Positions 59,341 through 64,000 of a stretch of 64,000 nt of DNA are shown here, piece after piece (the stretch's first letter is position 1; each line of letters starts with the position of its first letter). The stretch covers positions 2,357,501-2,421,500 of the forward strand of contig NZ_OU957226.1 in assembly GCF_918731615.1 (NCBI RefSeq), in the 5' to 3' direction. Source of the stretch: Flavobacterium sp. CECT 9288 (lineage in GTDB: Bacteria > Bacteroidota > Bacteroidia > Flavobacteriales > Flavobacteriaceae). A program made the position numbers and the translations under genes. The notes under the pieces are model-generated. The model saw nothing but the letters and a program-made list of their open reading frames with translations. It made no database searches and was not told where the DNA came from.

Positions 59341-62300
59341 TTAATTATATGGAACAAATATCGTCCTATTGCTACCATTTGGCGCACCTTTTGTTGAATT
59401 ATTTATATCTTCAATGGCTCTTCGCTCTCTTGCTACAGGTGTTCCGTTTTTATTTTGTTTTCCCACCTGAACATTTAAGGTCTTCCCATCTTTTTTGGCG
59501 GTTATGTCTGTATAACGGGTATTTTTATGACCTCCTTCCGTATTAACCCTTCTTTCCTTAGTTACTTCGTATCCTTTTTGTTCCAATTTCTTTCCATACT
59601 CATTTATTTTTTCCTGATGCTTTTGACCACCATTTTTTCCATTTGGATTAGGAACTTTTTTCTCAGAACTTTTTTCTGTAGTTTTTTCAACGGCTTTTTC
59701 TTTTGCAGGAGTACTCTTTGAACTACTCGCTATTTTTGTAGCAAGCCCAGCACCTGCCGTAGATAAAAGGATATTTCCTTTCATTGCTTTAGACTCACCA
59801 ACGGCTTTACCATCATTTTTCCAATTGCCTGTTGGAGCTACAGCCGTTTCAGGAGTTAATAAATAAACTAATAAAATCGGAATACACCAAGGACATCTAC
59901 CATCAGGGTCGTCAAAAGAAACAGGGTCGTTGTAGCCATAACCATACGGATTTAAGTTATTGGTATTATATATACCGTCAGCAGTTTCAAGTTTAGTAAC
60001 TAATGCTTCATATACTTCATCTTCGTCATCTTCATCAACTTTACTATCATCAAAAGCAAATTTTAAATCATTTAACAATGGATCCATTGTTGTCCATCTA
60101 CCAATTGCAGGGTCGTAATGCCTGTAGCCATAAGCATACAAATTCAAACCTAGTTCATCCTGATATTCTTTGGAGTTATATCGATACTTTAACGCATCAT
60201 TCGTAGAAACAATTACAGACACACTGTAACTACTGTGCTTCAATCCAAAAGGATAATAATTATTCTCCTCTTGTATGGCTAAGGTTTTATCATAACTCAA
60301 ACGTACGTTCCCTAAATGGTCTTTGTACTGATACACATATTTATAAGAATTTCCAACAGGTTCTACATAACCTTCGGAAGTCGGGAAAAACTTTAATGCG
60401 GCGTTACTGTATTGGTACCCTCCTAAATAGTCCGTAGTTATGGTTGTTTTCCCAGGTTCCACTACTACTTTCTGTACTTTTTGTCCCGTTGCATTGTAAA
60501 TGTAACTAATATTTCCTGCGCTGCCAAATGTAATTTGGGTAGGCAAATTCAAGTGGTTGTAGGTTATGGCTGTGATGTTTTTGTTGTTGTCCTTGGTCAT
60601 ATTACCATTGGCATCATAGTCATAATCATCTACGGCGTTAGTAGCGCTGTCTTTGAACTCGTCCCTAAAATTAGCATTGTTCGCTTTGGTATCCGTAACT
60701 TTCATCAATTGATTACTTGCTGCGTTCTTATACGCATAGGTAAGTTCATCAATTACAACAGGTGCTGTATCATTTAAACTTCCATAACGAGTTAATGTCT
60801 TTATGTTACCATTGGCATCATACGTCAGCTTTTCGTCATAAGCATTCGACACCACAGTTCCTTTTTTGTACAAGGCATCATTCAAGCGGTTTAAGGCGTC
60901 GTACTTATAACCGTAGGTTCTCACAACGTTATCAGTACTTGAAGCCCAATGAGTTTCGGCTATGTTTCCGTTGTAGAGTGCACTTACTCCTGCAATTCCA
61001 CTTGATATGGTGTTGTAATTAATTTTAAAGGCAAATAAATCTTTGGGATCATTTACTTGTTGCAAAGCCGCCACTTTATTGATCTCCGTTAACCATCCAC
61101 GAATGTTGTAACTGTAGTCTATTTTTTGGGTATTAGCCCCTACTTTCTTTGCTTTGAGTTGCCCTAATTCATCATAATCATTTTCTACCAGCAATTCAGG
61201 AGTAGCGGTCCCAATTTGGTGGGTTTGGCTCAACAACCTGCCTTGTGGTGAGTAGGTAAAAACTTCTTTGGTCTTCAACTCACCGTCACTAGAGAGTCGT
61301 TTGTGGTACGTTATGGTATATTCTGGTTTACCTGTAAAATCAAGCTTGCTATCAGTATACGTATAGCCTCCTAAAAAGTTTTTAGTGTAGGTTCTTATCG
61401 TTCTGCCCTTTACATCATACAAGGAGTAAGCCAACTCATTGGCATAGTCTGTACTTGCCTGTAGTACGCGTGTATAAGACCCCGTTGGTAAACCTTTTGG
61501 TTGTACTGTGCTATTAAAAAAAACGGGTTCTGTCTCAATAATAGTAGGTATCGTTGGGGGATTAGGATAATTGTAATCATCAAAATAAGCAACCGTCAAC
61601 ACATGATAGCCGGATGTTGGCCAAGCCACATTGCTATATCTGAAACTTACTCCATTGATGGTGGTATCTGTGGCCGCACTTTTGGTTTCGCTAAAATTAA
61701 CCGTGTTAGCATTTTGAGTGTTTTGCAAGGCTGCTCTTGCCTCAGAAGTAACAGTTGCTGGCATCCAAGCCGTAAGCACAGGACGATTAAACGCATCGTA
61801 CTTGGTAATCATCCAACCATTTGCTTGTCCTAGATTATTGAAAGGTGCTAATGCAGGACCTGTAGCCACTACTCTATCTAATTTATCATATACTATATAC
61901 TCCCACTGTTTACCCGGTAGTTTCTTTTCTACCAGACGGTTGCGGTAATCGTATTTGTATTGGTAGCATAAATCATTTAAAATAGAACCCATGTCACTTC
62001 CTGAGGCTATTGTTGCCGAGAAAGTACTGCCTGCTTGTGCATAAAAAGGTTCTTTTAGCGTTATAGATTGTGAGGCATTCAGCTGCAAATTCGTTCCTGA
62101 GGACACAATGGCGGTAGAGGTCATTGTTACTTGTGAGGTCCCAGAGTTCAATACCTCCATTGCATTAGGGGGAAGCACATACGTCAAGTTACCATAAACA
62201 TCATACACATAATAAGTATCATGTGCCGTATTGTTATTGTAGGTTCTTTTTAAAACTACTCGCCCTTCTTTGTCTTTGAACTCTTCGGTGGTTTTATTGT

Positions 62301-62952
62301 TACCATCTGCTACGCTCCAGTTTTCGTCTTTGGTGATGGTTTTATACAATTGTCCCACACCATAGGTAGTCGATTGACTAAGGGTTGGATTGTACAAGCC
62401 TGAAACAAAGTTTGTTGTTGCTTGAAACAATTTTACCTCATTGGCTATGTTGGTTTGATACTCCATCTTGATGGTGCGATTGTTTAACAAGGACCAATCA
62501 TTTCCTGGAGCGGCTTGTTGCAACACTCGATTCAATGGAGATGCTTCAAATTGTTTTTGACTATAGGGGTTTAACGTATTTTCATATTTTACGGTATTGT
62601 AAAAATTAGCAACACCTGTTAATGCATCCGTGCGATAGGCTCCTGTACTCGATGCTGTATAAGGCAAATAGTCTTTATCTTGTCTGCCAAAACCATCATA
62701 GGTAACTGGAGTGATGATATCTTCTCCATTTCCGCCTTGACCAATAGCAATAGTTTGCATAGGGCGACCTAAGCCATCAAAATACGTTACGGTCTTTTGC
62801 TTCTGTGATGCCGGCAAACTGCTATAATTAGCACTAGTGAACGGCTTTTGCGGTGCCTCAGTATAGATGAAATTCTCATCACTTAAGGTTTGAGAGTGCA
62901 TCTGTACCTGAGAAAGAAATAGTATTAGTATTAGATAAATATGTTTTTTCAT
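59341..62952 (-). CDS. RHS-repeat polymorphic toxin with DUF6443 N-terminus and nuclease-like C-terminus
   Basis: A 1203-residue secreted or surface protein. A signal peptide (to about residue 21) and a DUF6443 domain (FIYTEAPQKPFTSANYSSLP onward) precede many YD/RHS repeats. The core-associated stretch GLNLYAYGYRHYDPAIGRWT, with DPDGR ending near residue 1019, marks the junction after which the variable toxin begins. The tail, from about 1105 (NGKNGGQKHQEKI), has a PD-(D/E)xK-like pattern with Asp in RYTDITAKKDGKTLNVQVGK (Gln in place of the usual Glu) and a RERRAIEDI helix. A DNase role is inferred. A 49-bp gap separates it from the second RHS gene. Confidence 0.88.
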   Translation of the reverse strand: MKKHIYLILILFLSQVQMHSQTLSDENFIYTEAPQKPFTSANYSSLPASQKQKTVTYFDGLGRPMQTIAIGQGGNGEDIITPVTYDGFGRQDKDYLPYTASSTGAYRTDALTGVANFYNTVKYENTLNPYSQKQFEASPLNRVLQQAAPGNDWSLLNNRTIKMEYQTNIANEVKLFQATTNFVSGLYNPTLSQSTTYGVGQLYKTITKDENWSVADGNNKTTEEFKDKEGRVVLKRTYNNNTAHDTYYVYDVYGNLTYVLPPNAMEVLNSGTSQVTMTSTAIVSSGTNLQLNASQSITLKEPFYAQAGSTFSATIASGSDMGSILNDLCYQYKYDYRNRLVEKKLPGKQWEYIVYDKLDRVVATGPALAPFNNLGQANGWMITKYDAFNRPVLTAWMPATVTSEARAALQNTQNANTVNFSETKSAATDTTINGVSFRYSNVAWPTSGYHVLTVAYFDDYNYPNPPTIPTIIETEPVFFNSTVQPKGLPTGSYTRVLQASTDYANELAYSLYDVKGRTIRTYTKNFLGGYTYTDSKLDFTGKPEYTITYHKRLSSDGELKTKEVFTYSPQGRLLSQTHQIGTATPELLVENDYDELGQLKAKKVGANTQKIDYSYNIRGWLTEINKVAALQQVNDPKDLFAFKINYNTISSGIAGVSALYNGNIAETHWASSTDNVVRTYGYKYDALNRLNDALYKKGTVVSNAYDEKLTYDANGNIKTLTRYGSLNDTAPVVIDELTYAYKNAASNQLMKVTDTKANNANFRDEFKDSATNAVDDYDYDANGNMTKDNNKNITAITYNHLNLPTQITFGSAGNISYIYNATGQKVQKVVVEPGKTTITTDYLGGYQYSNAALKFFPTSEGYVEPVGNSYKYVYQYKDHLGNVRLSYDKTLAIQEENNYYPFGLKHSSYSVSVIVSTNDALKYRYNSKEYQDELGLNLYAYGYRHYDPAIGRWTTMDPLLNDLKFAFDDSKVDEDDEDEVYEALVTKLETADGIYNTNNLNPYGYGYNDPVSFDDPDGRCPWCIPILLVYLLTPETAVAPTGNWKNDGKAVGESKAMKGNILLSTAGAGLATKIASSSKSTPAKEKAVEKTTEKSSEKKVPNPNGKNGGQKHQEKINEYGKKLEQKGYEVTKERRVNTEGGHKNTRYTDITAKKDGKTLNVQVGKQNKNGTPVARERRAIEDINNSTKGAPNGSNRTIFVPYN

Positions 62953-63001
62953 GTGCTGTGTTTCTATATTTTTAAGAATCTTAAAATGAACTACTACTTA
63001 C

Positions 63002-64000
63002 TTATTGACAGTTAACAGTTTCACCATTGTAGTTGTAACAGTATTTTTGCAACACATTTCCATCCTGATCTTTCACCCATTTTAATCTATTGAAAGCATC
63101 ATACTCATAGGTGGTTTTTAGTCCTTTAGGATCTGTAATGGTACTCACTCCCACTAATGGGATATGAGTGTAGGTAGAAATCATAGCGTTAGGTAAATTT
63201 GTTCTTAAGGCATTTAATGCAGCTATTAAAGAATTTTCATCAATGCCATTTGATAACGCTTGCAAATTTGCTTCGTATTGTTGAACTTGAGCATAGGTTG
63301 CATTTTCTATTTTTGCTATGGGTTGCGTTTTATTATAACCCCAAATTATAGAAACTGGAGTGCCGTTTTCGGGAGTGTATTGCAACAAATTACCATTACT
63401 ATCATATTGGTCGTAAGTAAGTTTTTTCTCTAGATTTCCAACATTAGGAATTGACGGCAATACGTTCGGAAACTTTGCGGAATAAACACTTTTAGTTAGT
63501 AAAAGATTTCCTGTTGAAGCCTCTTTTGTAAAGATTGTCTTTTGCTCGGATAATTTATTCTCTAAAACAGCTGAGTTTTTATATGTTTCTGTTCGAACTG
63601 GAGCAGATATTCTGTTTTGAGCTATCAATTCAGACATAAATGGCTCATTGCTTAAATCATCCGGGTAATACATTTTTGATATCAACAACTCATCCTTGCT
63701 ATTCTTTGTTTCGGTTCTAGTAATTTGATTATGAGCTGGATTCTCAAAGAAATAATTTGTAGTTTTAGTTGTCGTTGGCTTCTCATTTTTATCATAATCT
63801 GTTTCTATAGTGCCAGTCATGACTTTTTTTCCTAAAGAAACTCCACCAGAAAAATAGAAAAAACGACCACTTGCGTAATCATTTCTCTGGTCGTAAGGCT
63901 CTGGATGCATATAATCACCAGGACGAAGTTCATTTTTTACCATAGTATTAAAAATTACATTATAAGGTAAAATTTTTAATTTTAGAATAGAATACTTATT
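63002..64000 (-). CDS. RHS/YD-repeat protein, C-terminal part (start lies outside the window)
   Basis: The visible 333 residues read without a stop to the window edge; the first Met at 63943 is therefore internal or only a possible start. The sequence has YD-type repeats (LTYDQYDSNGNLLQYTPENG, TTYEYDAFNRLKWVKDQDGN) and ends in CYNYNGETVNCQ. In many Bacteroidota an RHS/YD protein of this kind is encoded just upstream of the DUF6443-RHS toxin and the two probably work together at the surface. Its size and start cannot be told from this window. Confidence 0.82.
   Translation of the reverse strand, partial: NKYSILKLKILPYNVIFNTMVKNELRPGDYMHPEPYDQRNDYASGRFFYFSGGVSLGKKVMTGTIETDYDKNEKPTTTKTTNYFFENPAHNQITRTETKNSKDELLISKMYYPDDLSNEPFMSELIAQNRISAPVRTETYKNSAVLENKLSEQKTIFTKEASTGNLLLTKSVYSAKFPNVLPSIPNVGNLEKKLTYDQYDSNGNLLQYTPENGTPVSIIWGYNKTQPIAKIENATYAQVQQYEANLQALSNGIDENSLIAALNALRTNLPNAMISTYTHIPLVGVSTITDPKGLKTTYEYDAFNRLKWVKDQDGNVLQKYCYNYNGETVNCQ

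Noticed and set aside
60003-61948. Several plus-strand frames of 60-110 codons opposite the RHS gene
   Set aside because: They are antisense shadows in a long repetitive gene and have no recognisable protein character.
56766-64000. Repeat of the tRNA-Met 3' end as a second attachment site
   Set aside because: I looked for the T-arm and acceptor sequence to the right of the integrase and saw none in the window.

Overview
The window is chromosomal DNA from a low-GC member of the Bacteroidota, most likely Flavobacterium or a close relative in the Flavobacteriaceae. The grounds are five promoters of the form TTG-N18/19-TAnnTTTG (at rpmH, rpmE2, zapB-like/zapA, the HU gene and a tRNA), lineage-typical families (DUF4290, DUF3667, DUF4199, DUF5686, DUF6443-RHS, ORF6N), a 950-residue CarB without its regulatory domain, and a probable flavobacterial 6S RNA. 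Most of the window is ordinary chromosome. The right end is an accessory island, and there is no CRISPR array, rRNA or insertion sequence.

Left part (1-20 kb): the end of folE and an SDR gene face a leftward light-response operon. This runs merR (CarH/LitR-type B12 photoreceptor), crtI, crtB, crtZ, an SRPBCC gene and a class I photolyase gene. The regulator keeps the cobalamin-binding signatures W-x9-EH and ExHxxG, and a palindrome lies directly downstream of the -7 element of its promoter, so carotenoid pigment and photorepair are probably switched on together by light. Then come a Kir-type K+ channel, a Tat-exported dienelactone hydrolase, an amidohydrolase, carB, rpmH, small envelope and enzyme genes, pirin and an ABC-F ATPase.

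Middle part (20-50 kb): a GlmU-like enzyme, rpmE2, a membrane protein with a GT2 glycosyltransferase, an ORF6N gene, phosphohexomutase with an MsbA-like exporter, an exported aspartyl protease, a DUF2971 gene whose 3' end recurs 1.75 kb downstream as a remnant holding a perfect 38-bp palindrome, a lipoprotein with EF-hand loops, a TonB receptor and an M23 peptidase. The cell-cycle/RNA block zapB-like - zapA - 6S RNA - rny follows, then xerD, three paralogous outer-membrane beta-barrels, aroQ, a DUF5686 protein, a cation exporter and murA. MurA carries Asp instead of the catalytic Cys, the change associated with intrinsic fosfomycin resistance.

Right part (50-64 kb): DUF4290 and DUF493 genes, an ATPase gene, recQ-fmt, HU, yqgE, a class IV aminotransferase and a START-like gene lead to a tRNA-Met. 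A tyrosine recombinase gene starts 65 bp after that tRNA. Beyond it lie about 450 bp of degenerate hairpins, then a leftward RHS polymorphic-toxin locus: a candidate immunity gene, a 1203-residue RHS protein ending in a nuclease-like toxin domain, and a second RHS/YD protein cut by the window edge. This reads as an integrated element or a toxin hot spot at a tRNA.

The most rewarding places to look again are the CarH operon with its palindrome, the palindrome formed in the duplicated gene end, the MurA Cys-to-Asp change, the zapA-6S RNA-rny block, the hairpin array, and the RHS toxin with its unrecognised partner. Everything here was read by eye; no database search or folding program was run.
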